From Prosthecobacter sp. (GTDB taxonomy: Bacteria > Verrucomicrobiota > Verrucomicrobiia > Verrucomicrobiales > Verrucomicrobiaceae), in the NCBI RefSeq assembly GCF_034366625.1, contig NZ_JAXMIH010000015.1, positions 124,001-188,000 on the forward strand: DNA of 64,000 nucleotides. Reading direction: 5' to 3'. Every line of letters starts with the position of its first letter. The first letter of the stretch is position 1. The notes beneath the pieces are model-generated. The model was not told the DNA's origin and ran no database searches. It was given only the letters and a program-made list of their open reading frames with translations. Of this stretch, positions 28,207 through 37,522 are shown piece by piece. The translations under genes were made by a program, and so were the position numbers.

Positions 28207-29415
28207 TTACTTGGCCTTCAGATTCTTGTACACCCCGAAGTCGTTGAAGAAAAACTTCTTCGCGAGCCAGTACATCCAATGCTTCTCGGGAATTTCTTCG
28301 CCTTCGCGCCACTGACTCGTTCTCGGCGTCATGCTTTCGATTTCGGCCATGGCGGTCTGACGAATCGTTGAATCCTTGGCAGTGTGCTTAGTGACGACGG
28401 CTTTGACGAGATCAGGACGTTCCAGGACAATGCAGCCGCGCGTATTGGATGAGGCGATGTTGCGGAAGTCGCGGAGGAACTCGGACTTGGTGAAGACGTC
28501 GAAAAGATCGTCGTTGGTGCGGACGCTTTCTTTGGCGAACTGGATGATGGGGCAGGGCTCGATGGCACCGGTGGGACTGATGTGGTGGCTGATGCCGTTG
28601 GCCATGGGGCAGAGGGCCTGACCGTTGTGGTCGTAGTAGGCATCGACGATGGCGATGGGCATCTTCGCGCGCATGTTGACGACGAATTGGCGCACCTGCG
28701 TGATTTGATCAGGCGTGAGGGCGAGGTCGGCGCTGATCTTCGGGCCGACGGGGCGGTAGGTGTGATACCAGGCGTAATGGACGCCCATGTCGATGAGTTT
28801 GCGCAGCCAGGACTCGGTGAGGAGGTCGTCGATGTTGGTTTTGCAGAGGCTGGTGGCCACGCCGGTGAGCACGCGGGCGTCGATGCAGTTTTGCAGGCCG
28901 CGCAGGGTGCGGGTGAGCACGTCCTTGTTGCCACGACGCTCGTTGCTGACGATCTCGGTGCCTTCGATGCTGACGAGCGGCGTGATGTTGCCGAGCTTGC
29001 GCATGTTCGTGGCGGCCTTCTCGGTGATCATCTGGCCGTTGGTGAAGACCTGGAAGTAGGCGTCCGGGTGCATCGAGAGAAAGTCGAACAGCTCGGGATG
29101 CATGAAGGGCTCGCCGCCGAGGATGCCGAAGAACGAATTCCCGCGCCGTTTGGCGTCGTTCACGATCTTGTTGAGTTCATCGAGGTTCAATGACTCACGA
29201 GGCTTGTCCACATCCACCCAGCAGCCCTGGCAGCGGAGGTTGCAGGAGTTGAGGATGGAGATGTAGAAGAACGGCGGGAAATACTGTCCCTGCTTCATGC
29301 GCTGCTTGTGCAGCATGACCGAGCGCGCCCCCTTGTAGCCAAAATTCCAGCCGATCTTCGCCAGACAGAGCGGATCGACAGTGCGGAGGATGCGGGAGGT
29401 GAGGGAAAGGAGCAT
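28207..29415 (-). CDS. Radical SAM protein
   Basis: A 402-residue radical SAM enzyme. The [4Fe-4S] motif CxxxCxxC is CNLRCQGC (Cys58, Cys62, Cys65), preceded by FYISILNS. GGEPFMHPELFDF is the usual GGEP SAM-binding element. Further Cys residues in CPMANG and EPCPIIQFAK suggest a SPASM-like auxiliary cluster, and CIVLERPDL is a further candidate ligand. Such proteins modify peptides or small molecules; no peptide precursor is visible next to it. The frame opens with TTG at 29421; ATG 29415 is used. It is convergent with the DsbD-N-like gene (4 bases between stops). Confidence 0.88.
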   Translation of the reverse strand: MLLSLTSRILRTVDPLCLAKIGWNFGYKGARSVMLHKQRMKQGQYFPPFFYISILNSCNLRCQGCWVDVDKPRESLNLDELNKIVNDAKRRGNSFFGILGGEPFMHPELFDFLSMHPDAYFQVFTNGQMITEKAATNMRKLGNITPLVSIEGTEIVSNERRGNKDVLTRTLRGLQNCIDARVLTGVATSLCKTNIDDLLTESWLRKLIDMGVHYAWYHTYRPVGPKISADLALTPDQITQVRQFVVNMRAKMPIAIVDAYYDHNGQALCPMANGISHHISPTGAIEPCPIIQFAKESVRTNDDLFDVFTKSEFLRDFRNIASSNTRGCIVLERPDLVKAVVTKHTAKDSTIRQTAMAEIESMTPRTSQWREGEEIPEKHWMYWLAKKFFFNDFGVYKNLKAK

Positions 29416-29552
29416 GGGCAACTAGGATACGTTCAAGAGGTCATGTTGTGCTCAAAGGTCAAGGTGGGAGGCCACAAAAAGCAGCCGGAGTATCGCAAGG
29501 CAGGCACGGCAGGTTTCATGCGCAGGTGTATTCTGACACAGGAGGTTATTTG

Positions 29553-31400
29553 ATGAGTCATCCTGCCCACCAACCCGATCTAGGCACTCACAACCACTGG
29601 CGCAGGGTGCTGTGGGTGGTTTTGATCATTCTGCTCGTCCTGCTGGCACGCCGCATGGCCGGTGCTGCGGATGCATGGCAGACGGCGGACAGCCTGCTCA
29701 TGGGCGGGAAGGCCAGGGAGGCGGCCGTTGCTTATGAAAAACTGATCCGGCAGAAGCCGGGTGATGCGCGGGCCTACATGGGGCGTGGGCGGGCACGGTG
29801 GCGGCTGGGTGAATTGGACGGTGCCATTGCCGATTTCACCAAAGTGACCGAACTGACGCCGAAGGATGCGACTGCCTACAACAATCGCGCCTTGGCCTAT
29901 GACAACAAGGGACAGCGTGATCTGGCCTTGGCGGATTATGCCAGGGCGATTGACCTGAATCCGAAGAACGCGCTGCTCTACTTTAACCGTGCGCTCACAT
30001 GGAACGCGGTCAAAGAGCCTGACAAGGCGCTGGCAGATTATACGATGGCCATCGAACTGGATTCCAAAAACGGCAGCTTTTTCGTGAACCGCGCGGAATT
30101 GCTGACGATTCGCGGTGAGTATGAGAAGGCTGTGGAGGATTGTGACAAGGCCATCGAATTGAACGAGAAGGACGCTGCGGCCTATTTTTATCGTGCCATG
30201 GCTCACGATCAGATGGGTGAGGATGAACGGGTGCTGGAGGATTACGACAAGGCGGTGGAGTTCGGCCCGAAGGTGGCGAAATTTCACAACAACCGCGGCT
30301 TTTTCCTGCTGAATCGTGGCGACAACGAGGCGGCGATCGAGAGTTTTGACAAGGCGCTTGAACTGATCCCGACCGGTACGATCTATCTGAACAATCGCGG
30401 GCAGGCGTGGCTGAACTTGGGGGAGCAGGAGAAGGCGATGGCGGATCTCGACAAGGCGATTCAGCTCAATCCCGAGCATGCGAAGGCGTATCGCAATCGT
30501 GCAGGCGGCTGGCTGGCGATGGGTGAGTTTCAAAAAGCCATCGCGGATGCCACGAAGTGCCTTGAACTGCTGCCGACCGAGTCGCGGGCGTTGCTCATTC
30601 GTGCTGAGGCACGCGAAGCAATGGATGACAGTGCCGGAGCGAAGGAGGACATGGAGCGTGCGACGATTTTGGGGCCGCAACCACCACTGGGTGTCGCGGC
30701 TTGGGTGCCAGTGGACATCAAGAGTCGCGAAGAGCAGGCGATGAAGGCGCTGTTGGAGGATGCCTCGCCGGAAAATCGCCAGCGGATGGCCGTGGTGCGA
30801 CATGATCGAGCGTTTGCGATCCTCGATCATCCGCAGCGTGAGCCAGATCAAGCCGCGCTGGAGGAGGCGGTGGCTTATGCGCGGTCGGCGAGCGTGTTGG
30901 AGCCGGAGAATGCATCGCACTTGTTTCTGACAGGGCTGTTGTATCAAGAACTCGCCCAGTTTGATGAGCGTGCGCTGGTGATGGCGGAAAAGATGTTCAA
31001 CCAAGCCGTGGATGTGCATGCCGAGCATGCGGCGGCGTGGCTGGAGCTAGGTTTGATGATGGCGGAGCAGGATCGCGACATGGAGGCAATCTCCGCGCTG
31101 GAGAATGCGCTGGAGAGCGATCCTGCGGCCTCGGCGGCGCATGCAGTGGGGCCATTGTGCGCGGTGTATGCTGCGAATGACGAGGGTTTTCGCGGCGTGG
31201 ACTTCTTTGAGGCACAGTATGCGGCGAATCCAGAGGTGTCGGCGCTCGGTGTCGGCCGTGCGATCATGCTGAACTATCTTGGAGATCGCGAGGCGGCGCT
31301 GTCGCAGGCGAAGGACATCATGCTCATTGAGGCGGCAGGCACGCTTGAGCATGATTACGCCGCCAAACTGGTGGCTGAATGGGAAGGAGAGACGCCATGA
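29553..31400 (+). CDS. Membrane-anchored TPR protein
   Basis: A 615-residue protein with one N-terminal membrane helix (residues 18-36, VLWVVLIILLVLLARRM). About ten tetratricopeptide repeats of 34 residues follow between 40 and 400 (for example AYMGRGRARWRLGELDGAI) and more divergent ones towards the C-terminus. TPRs mediate protein-protein contacts, so it may be a periplasmic scaffold. A strong ribosome binding site, GGAGG at 29541-29545, fixes ATG 29553. The stop overlaps the start of the next gene by 4 bases (ATGA at 31397-31400), so the two products are probably made together. Confidence 0.85.
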   Translation: MSHPAHQPDLGTHNHWRRVLWVVLIILLVLLARRMAGAADAWQTADSLLMGGKAREAAVAYEKLIRQKPGDARAYMGRGRARWRLGELDGAIADFTKVTELTPKDATAYNNRALAYDNKGQRDLALADYARAIDLNPKNALLYFNRALTWNAVKEPDKALADYTMAIELDSKNGSFFVNRAELLTIRGEYEKAVEDCDKAIELNEKDAAAYFYRAMAHDQMGEDERVLEDYDKAVEFGPKVAKFHNNRGFFLLNRGDNEAAIESFDKALELIPTGTIYLNNRGQAWLNLGEQEKAMADLDKAIQLNPEHAKAYRNRAGGWLAMGEFQKAIADATKCLELLPTESRALLIRAEAREAMDDSAGAKEDMERATILGPQPPLGVAAWVPVDIKSREEQAMKALLEDASPENRQRMAVVRHDRAFAILDHPQREPDQAALEEAVAYARSASVLEPENASHLFLTGLLYQELAQFDERALVMAEKMFNQAVDVHAEHAAAWLELGLMMAEQDRDMEAISALENALESDPAASAAHAVGPLCAVYAANDEGFRGVDFFEAQYAANPEVSALGVGRAIMLNYLGDREAALSQAKDIMLIEAAGTLEHDYAAKLVAEWEGETP

Positions 31401-33988
31401 AACGGATCGTGATGTTCTGGCTGATGCTTGGCTGTGCGGCGGTTTTCGCGCAGACAGGGGAGGTGATGGTGAACTTTGAATCCATCGAAGCGGCGCAATT
31501 GGCCGAGCGGCAGGCGTTTCAGGAGCGGAAGCAGGCGCTCCAACAGCAACCGGCCAGTCCGCAGCGAGATGCGCAGTTGCGGGAGGAAATTCAGCGGCAT
31601 CAGGCGGAGTCGAAGAGGCTTTCGGTCCAGCAGCAAGCAGCGCGCAAAGAGGTGATTTCCGATTTGAAGCAGAAGTGGACCAAGGTGGAGTCGGACTGGA
31701 AAAACGAGACCACAAGGCATGATGCGGCGAAGAAGCAGCTCGAAAAATTGCCGGACGGTCCGGCGAAAACCGCCCAGATCGAGGCGGAGAACGCGGCGCA
31801 CCGTTCCACCAGCAAGCAGATCGCCGCACAACGAAACGTGGTGCATGAGGGCGTGATCAATCAGGCGAACCGCGATGTGATGGGTGGAACGAGCAACGCC
31901 AGCAACAGCGCGAAGCAAACCGCTGGCACGACGATCACCGATCCGAACCATCGCGGCATGAACGGCGACTTTGACGCAGGCGGCGGCTACCGCACGACGG
32001 AGAAGGCGGGCAAGATTCTCAACGAGATCGGCGTGAAGGGACCGAACGGCGGCCCGGTGAAGGTCACGGGAGGTGTTTTGGAAACAGCGCCAGACTTTGG
32101 CATGACGGTGAATGCCGCGCCGGGCACGGACCGCGTCGGCAGTGCGGGACATCAGACACAGGTGAAGGTGGGCGCACAGCATGGCGAGACGTATGTTTCA
32201 GAGACAGGCGGCTCATTGAAGCAAGGGGCGCTGAAGGACCATGTGGCCACGATGGATCACGCAAAAAAGGCGATGCACGGTACCAGTGCGCCGCCGGAGA
32301 CGCTCGTGGGTGGAGCGCCGGAAGGACAGATGATGGCCAAAGGCGCGGTCAAAGCGGCGAATCAGGCCGGACTCGACCCGGAGATGGTCAAAACCATCGC
32401 CCAAAAAAACGGCATCAAGAATCCCGACCAAATCCTCGACACGCTGGGCGACATCAAAACCGGCCGCGCCACGATTGCGAATGCCGATGAGGCCGCGAAG
32501 CTGCAAAAGACCACGCGGGACATTCTCGATGCGGCTGAGGCCAAAACCAAGACGGCTGCTGCGGCGGAAGTGCAGAAGACGCAGTCGCAAATCGCCGACA
32601 TGGAGGCCAAGGGCCTGAAGACCCAGGCGCAGCAGGCGCGCAACGAGCTGGCGGACTACAATGCCAAGGCCAAAGCAACCACCGAGGCCGTGCGAGGCCC
32701 GAACGAGCCGGTGACGAAGCCCGGCGGCACGAAAACCGTGGTGGGAGAGCCGGAGGTGAAAACGACTTCTGGCGGCAAGCTGATGAAGGGTGCGGGGCTG
32801 GCTTTGGGCGCGTACGGCATCTACGAAGGTTACAAGACGGCGAAGGAGGAGATGGAGGCGAAGAGGCAGGGGGAGCCCAAGGACATGGCCGGCTGGACCA
32901 AGGAGAAGGCTGAATTGGTGCACCGTACTCTCTGGCACGGGCTTGGCTTCGGCAGCATGAATGAGATTGGAACCAAGGCGGGCAAGGAGGCCTACGATCA
33001 GTACAGAAAAGACATCGAATCTGGCAAAATCTCGGAAAAAGACTGGAAGCCGTACCTGGAGATGAAGACGAAGGCGGTTGCTGGGGCGCTGTTTGGAGGC
33101 GCGAAGGCGATCACCTACGACGCGGCGAAGCAGGCCGGCACGAACCTCGGCAACGCCTTCGGCGAGGGGCTTGGCGCCGGGAAGGGCTTGTTCGACCAAT
33201 TGAAAAGCGCCCGGAACGAAAAGGCCATCAATGAAGCGCGGTCGAAGGAGATCTATGACAAGCTGATCAAGAACGGCGCATCGCCGGTCGGGGCGAAGAT
33301 TGCGGCGGATGGTGTGTTGAAGGGAGACTTCGCCGAGGCAAAACGGCTTAACAAGGTGCTGGAGGGCAAAAAGGCAGCGAAGCTGGCCGCAGCAGAGCAG
33401 GAGACCAAAACACGCACTTGGCGAGATCGCAAAAAGACCGAGATGCGCAAGGATGCCACCAAGCAAACCGCCCAGACCGCCAAAGCCGGAACGGAGGACG
33501 AGCAGAAGCTCCTCGACCTCGTCATCGCCCGCCTGCGTGCCGCGAACCTGCCGGTGAACGACAATCTCGTGAATCGCTGCCTCACCGCGCTCAAGGATGG
33601 CGGCGAAAAAGCACTCGCCGAGGTCATCAAGGAGTTTACATCCATGGAAGGAACCTTCGCCGGTCGTGTCACGATGCCGGACAAGACGGGCGCCTCGCTG
33701 AGAATCACCATCAAAGGCGGGCGCGTGACCGGCAGTTTCTCGCAGAGCACTTCACAGAACTTGGGCACTGTAAGCACCACCCGCCACTTTGCGGCCACCG
33801 TCACTGGCAAGATGGACCTTGCCTCGGGTGCCATTGAAATGCAGGCTAAAGGCAGGATCACAGCTACTGCTACGGCGGACAAAAAGACACAGACTCACAG
33901 CATGGAAGGGGAGTGGACTTTCCGCGGCAGCTTCAACGGCAACGGCTACAAGGGGTCCACAGAAATGCCGTGGAGCGTGTCGCATTGA
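31397..33988 (+). CDS. Large secreted coiled-coil protein, function unknown
   Basis: An 863-residue protein with signal peptide (MKRIVMFWLMLGCAAVFAQ). It is very rich in Ala, Lys, Glu, Gln and Gly. Coiled-coil-like segments lie at about 25-140 and 370-440 (AAEVQKTQSQIADMEAKGLK), and a glycine-rich hydrophobic stretch at about 465-485 (LMKGAGLALGAYGIYEGYKT) may touch the membrane. The C-terminal 110 residues look beta-rich (SMEGTFAGRVTMP, SLRITIKGGRVTGSFS), resembling a small barrel or adhesive module. I recognise no family. It is translationally coupled to the TPR gene, which suggests the two proteins bind each other. Confidence 0.78.
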   Translation: MKRIVMFWLMLGCAAVFAQTGEVMVNFESIEAAQLAERQAFQERKQALQQQPASPQRDAQLREEIQRHQAESKRLSVQQQAARKEVISDLKQKWTKVESDWKNETTRHDAAKKQLEKLPDGPAKTAQIEAENAAHRSTSKQIAAQRNVVHEGVINQANRDVMGGTSNASNSAKQTAGTTITDPNHRGMNGDFDAGGGYRTTEKAGKILNEIGVKGPNGGPVKVTGGVLETAPDFGMTVNAAPGTDRVGSAGHQTQVKVGAQHGETYVSETGGSLKQGALKDHVATMDHAKKAMHGTSAPPETLVGGAPEGQMMAKGAVKAANQAGLDPEMVKTIAQKNGIKNPDQILDTLGDIKTGRATIANADEAAKLQKTTRDILDAAEAKTKTAAAAEVQKTQSQIADMEAKGLKTQAQQARNELADYNAKAKATTEAVRGPNEPVTKPGGTKTVVGEPEVKTTSGGKLMKGAGLALGAYGIYEGYKTAKEEMEAKRQGEPKDMAGWTKEKAELVHRTLWHGLGFGSMNEIGTKAGKEAYDQYRKDIESGKISEKDWKPYLEMKTKAVAGALFGGAKAITYDAAKQAGTNLGNAFGEGLGAGKGLFDQLKSARNEKAINEARSKEIYDKLIKNGASPVGAKIAADGVLKGDFAEAKRLNKVLEGKKAAKLAAAEQETKTRTWRDRKKTEMRKDATKQTAQTAKAGTEDEQKLLDLVIARLRAANLPVNDNLVNRCLTALKDGGEKALAEVIKEFTSMEGTFAGRVTMPDKTGASLRITIKGGRVTGSFSQSTSQNLGTVSTTRHFAATVTGKMDLASGAIEMQAKGRITATATADKKTQTHSMEGEWTFRGSFNGNGYKGSTEMPWSVSH

Positions 33989-34087
33989 AATGGCGCGAGG
34001 ATTAGTTTCGTCACCCTGCTCGTTCAAAGTTGCTGTGAATGCGGTGGAAGCTCTTGCTCAGGTGGGCACGTTCGCTAGCCTGACCTC

Positions 34088-35899
34088 GTGAGTTACCAAG
34101 TTTTTGCCCGGAAATACCGCCCCCAGACTTTCGAAGATGTGCTCGGACAGGACCATGTCGTGAGAACATTGAGGAATGCCATCGCCCAGCAGCGGCTGGC
34201 GCATGCTTATCTGTTTGTCGGGCCGCGTGGTACGGGAAAGACCTCGACGGCACGTATTTTCGCCAAGGCGCTGTGCTGCAAGGAGGGGCCGAGCATTGAT
34301 TTTGATCCGAATGACGAGCTGTGCGTCGAAATCGCCGAAGGGCGCTGCATGGACGTGCTGGAGATCGACGGTGCGAGCAACAATGGTGTGGAGCAGGTGC
34401 GCGAACTGCGGGACAACGTGAAGTATGCCCCCTCGCGTTGCCGGTACAAAATCTACTACATCGACGAGGTACACATGCTGACGACCGGGGCCTTCAACGC
34501 GCTGCTCAAGACGCTGGAAGAGCCGCCGCCGCACGTGAAGTTCATCTTTGCCACAACGGAGCCGAACAAGATCCTGCCGACGATCATCAGCCGCTGTCAG
34601 CGTTTTGACCTGCGCCGCATTCCAAATGCAGTGATCGCGAAGCATCTGCTGCACATCGCGAAGCTGGAAAAGGTGAATCTGGATGAGAAGGCCGCATATG
34701 CGATTGGCAAAGGAGCGGAAGGCGGGATGCGCGATGCGCAGTCGATGCTGGACCAGTTGGTGGCATTCTGTGGCGAACACATCACCGAGCAGGACGTGCT
34801 GGACGTGTTTGGCTTCACTTCCGGCGAAGCGGTCGCGCAACTGGCGCGGCACATCCTCGAAAGCGACACCGTGGGCGCGTTGCGGGCTGTCTATGAGCAG
34901 AACGAGGCAGGCAAAGAGCTGGGGCGTTTCCTGGGAGATCTGATCCAGCATTTCCGCACGCTGTTGGTGCAGCAGGCCGATCCTGAGGCTGCGGCGGAAG
35001 ATTTGAGCCCGGAGGTGATTGAGGAAGTCATCGCACAGGCTGGCATGGCCAACACGGAGCAACTGCTGCGCATCGTTGATGGTCTCGCGGAAGTGGACTC
35101 ACGCATGCGCTGGGCCAGCAACAAGCGGCTGCATTTTGAACTCGGTGTGATCCAGGCGGTGCAGAGCCTCAATGAAGTTTCGATCAGCGATGTGATTGAT
35201 GCGCTGGATGGCGGCAGTGGTGCAGGTCTGCCGAAGCAGGCACCGAGGACGCAGCCGACGGTGCAGGTGAGCCGTGCGCCAGATCCTGTGAAAGCCGTCG
35301 AACCGGTCAAGCCGCAAGCCGCCGTCGTGCGTGAGGAACAGCCTGCGCCGGTAGCCGCCAAGGTGGAAGAGCCAGAACCGGTGATGCCTGAGCCAGTGGA
35401 AGCAAAAGAAGCGGTGAGCGAGACGGATTTTTGGCCGCAATTGGTCACACAGGTGCAGGAACGGCGCCCATTGGCGGTTTCATGGTTGCAGGCCGGCACG
35501 ATGCTCGGCATCACGCGTAACACGATCAAGGTGGGCTTTCCGCCGACGGAGAGTTTTGCCCGCGACAGCCTGCTGCGGCCTGCGCAGGTGAGTTTTCTCG
35601 AATCTATGGCCCAGGAACTTCTCGGCAAGCCGATGAAGTTCGAATTCGTGCTGGATGCGAGCTTGAAGCCGCCTGCGTTTTCCGAGATCGGCCTGGGATT
35701 GATGGATGATCCACCGCCCGCTGCCAAACCTGCGTCCACACCGAAGGCGGAGGCCAAACCCGCGCCGAAAGAGGAAGCAAAGAAACCTGCCGCAGCGGTA
35801 GAACCTGCGCCCGCCAAGGCCAGCGATGACTTTTACAACGATCCGCTGATTCAAAGCGCGATGGTGAAGTTCAAGGCGAAGCTGGTGCCCGCAGGCTGA
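34088..35899 (+). CDS. dnaX: DNA polymerase III gamma/tau subunit (clamp loader)
   Basis: A 603-residue DnaX, the AAA+ motor of the clamp loader. It starts with GTG at 34088, giving (M)SYQVFARKYRPQTFEDVLGQ, the canonical DnaX opening. Walker A is GPRGTGKT, Walker B region is YYIDEVHML, followed by the sensor-1 FATTEPNKI. The zinc module is reduced: of the four Cys of E. coli DnaX, the two central ones align with acidic residues in DFDPNDELC. The C-terminal tail contains a Pro/Ala/Glu-rich linker (VVREEQPAPVAAKVEEPEP) and a domain-IV/V-like segment. No frameshift site for making a shorter gamma form was obvious. Confidence 0.95.
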   Translation: MSYQVFARKYRPQTFEDVLGQDHVVRTLRNAIAQQRLAHAYLFVGPRGTGKTSTARIFAKALCCKEGPSIDFDPNDELCVEIAEGRCMDVLEIDGASNNGVEQVRELRDNVKYAPSRCRYKIYYIDEVHMLTTGAFNALLKTLEEPPPHVKFIFATTEPNKILPTIISRCQRFDLRRIPNAVIAKHLLHIAKLEKVNLDEKAAYAIGKGAEGGMRDAQSMLDQLVAFCGEHITEQDVLDVFGFTSGEAVAQLARHILESDTVGALRAVYEQNEAGKELGRFLGDLIQHFRTLLVQQADPEAAAEDLSPEVIEEVIAQAGMANTEQLLRIVDGLAEVDSRMRWASNKRLHFELGVIQAVQSLNEVSISDVIDALDGGSGAGLPKQAPRTQPTVQVSRAPDPVKAVEPVKPQAAVVREEQPAPVAAKVEEPEPVMPEPVEAKEAVSETDFWPQLVTQVQERRPLAVSWLQAGTMLGITRNTIKVGFPPTESFARDSLLRPAQVSFLESMAQELLGKPMKFEFVLDASLKPPAFSEIGLGLMDDPPPAAKPASTPKAEAKPAPKEEAKKPAAAVEPAPAKASDDFYNDPLIQSAMVKFKAKLVPAG

Positions 35900-35952
35900 G
35901 GAACCATTGGCGTTTTGAGGAATGCCGTCTTGGATGGCGGACTCCTCACGCC

Positions 35953-37413
35953 ATGACTTCTGAACCCACCGGCCATCCCCGCGGCATCTACACGCTGTTC
36001 TTCACGGAAATGTGGGAACGCTTCAGTTACTACGGCATGCGGGCGTTGCTGGTGCTTTACATGGTGGCCGAAGTGCAACGTGGCGGCATGGGGTTGACGG
36101 ATGAGATGGCCGCCGCGATCTACGGACTTTACACGGCGCTGGTGTACATGACTGCCTTGCCGGGTGGCTGGGTGGGGGACCGGCTTCTTGGGGCTAAATC
36201 GGCGGTGTGGTGGGGAGGCGTCATCATTGCCTGCGGCCATCTGGTGCTGGGCATTCATCGCACCGAGGCATTCTTCATCGGTTTGATCCTGGTGGCGTTC
36301 GGTTCAGGACTTCTGAAATCGAACATGAGCGCGCTGGTGGGCCAGCTTTATCCTGAAGGCGGCGCACGTCGTGATGCGGGCTTCACGTTGTTCTACATGG
36401 GCATCAATCTCGGCGCGTTTCTCGGCCAGATGCTCTGCGGCTGGCTGGGCGAAGGAGTCGGCTGGCGCTGGGGTTTTTCAGCGGCGGCGGTGGGAATGTT
36501 TCTCGGGCTGGTGCAGTTCAAAGCCACGAGCAGGCATGTGATGCAGATCGGCGAGCGCGTCGAGCATGCGGGGCAGAACGTGAAGCGTGAATGGATTTTG
36601 CTATGGCTGTCACTCGTGGCGGTGATCACGGTGGTCGTTCTGTGTGTGACCGGGGTGATTCAAATCGACGTGCTTGCGCTCGCCAAGAGCACGGCGTGGT
36701 TCATCGGTGGTGTGGCGGTGTTGTATTTTCTGTGGGCGTTCCTGTTTGCCGGACTCGACACCATCGAAAAGAAGCGGCTGGTGGTCATCGTCGTGCTGTT
36801 TCTCGCCTCCGCCTTGTTCTGGGCGGGCTTTGAGCAAGTGGGATCTTCGTTCAGCATCTTCGCGGAGCGGTTCACCATCCGTCAGTTTGGTTCGTGGGAA
36901 GTGCCGGCGAGCTGGGTGCAGGCGCTCAACCCCCTGTGTGTCATTGGACTCGCTCCCGTGGTGGCTGGTCTGTGGTCGTGGCTGGCGAGACGCGGGACAT
37001 CGCCTTCTCTGACGACGAAAGTGTCCTGGTCGCTGCTCATGCTGGCCCTGGGCTTTGTGGTGGCGGCCATGGCAGCGCGGCATGCCCTCAGCACGGGACC
37101 GGTATGGCCCACGTGGCTGATGTCCGTCGTTGTGATTCACACGCTGGGCGAACTTTTCCTCAGCCCGGTCGGTTTGAGCGCGGTGACAAAGCTTTCGCCG
37201 CCACGGCTCACCGGTCAGATGATGGGCATCTGGTTTCTCGGCAGCGCCTTGGGCGACATTCTTGCCGGATTGCTTGCGGGCGAGGTCACTGGTGATGCCA
37301 CGGCGCAAATGCCGGCGCGATTCATGGAGGTGGCAGTCACAGCAGGAATCTCCGGACTGGTGCTGCTGCTGCTGGCACGCTGGATCACCAAGTTGATGCC
37401 GGGGATCAAGTGA
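35953..37413 (+). CDS. POT family proton-dependent oligopeptide transporter
   Basis: A 486-residue inner-membrane carrier of the PTR2/POT family that imports di- and tripeptides with protons. The signature is intact: FFTEMWERFSYYGMRALLV at residues 16-34 contains the ExxERFxYYG motif, and GGWVGDRLLGAK and GTGLLK-like GSGLLKSNMS follow. The second PTR signature region reads FTLFYMGINLGAFLGQML. Fourteen hydrophobic helices are plausible. It is the last gene of a rightward run from dnaX, but the two are unlikely to be functionally linked. A strong bidirectional terminator follows. Confidence 0.92.
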   Translation: MTSEPTGHPRGIYTLFFTEMWERFSYYGMRALLVLYMVAEVQRGGMGLTDEMAAAIYGLYTALVYMTALPGGWVGDRLLGAKSAVWWGGVIIACGHLVLGIHRTEAFFIGLILVAFGSGLLKSNMSALVGQLYPEGGARRDAGFTLFYMGINLGAFLGQMLCGWLGEGVGWRWGFSAAAVGMFLGLVQFKATSRHVMQIGERVEHAGQNVKREWILLWLSLVAVITVVVLCVTGVIQIDVLALAKSTAWFIGGVAVLYFLWAFLFAGLDTIEKKRLVVIVVLFLASALFWAGFEQVGSSFSIFAERFTIRQFGSWEVPASWVQALNPLCVIGLAPVVAGLWSWLARRGTSPSLTTKVSWSLLMLALGFVVAAMAARHALSTGPVWPTWLMSVVVIHTLGELFLSPVGLSAVTKLSPPRLTGQMMGIWFLGSALGDILAGLLAGEVTGDATAQMPARFMEVAVTAGISGLVLLLLARWITKLMPGIK

Positions 37414-37471
37414 TGGAGCAGAGAGTGTTCAACGCACTTTTCGATCAAGTGCCGCTGTGCGTTGAAACGAA

Positions 37472-37509
37472 AAAGCGGGTGGTTGAGACTTGCTCAACGC
37501 ACCCGCTTT
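37472..37509. terminator. Bidirectional intrinsic terminator
   Basis: A hairpin of AAAGCGGGT paired with ACCCGCTTT, extended by GTTGAG with CTCAAC, closes on a short ACTTG loop. It sits between two convergent genes (stops at 37413 and 37523) and is flanked by A/T on both sides. Confidence 0.8.
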
Positions 37510-37522
37510 CGAGATTCGGGGA

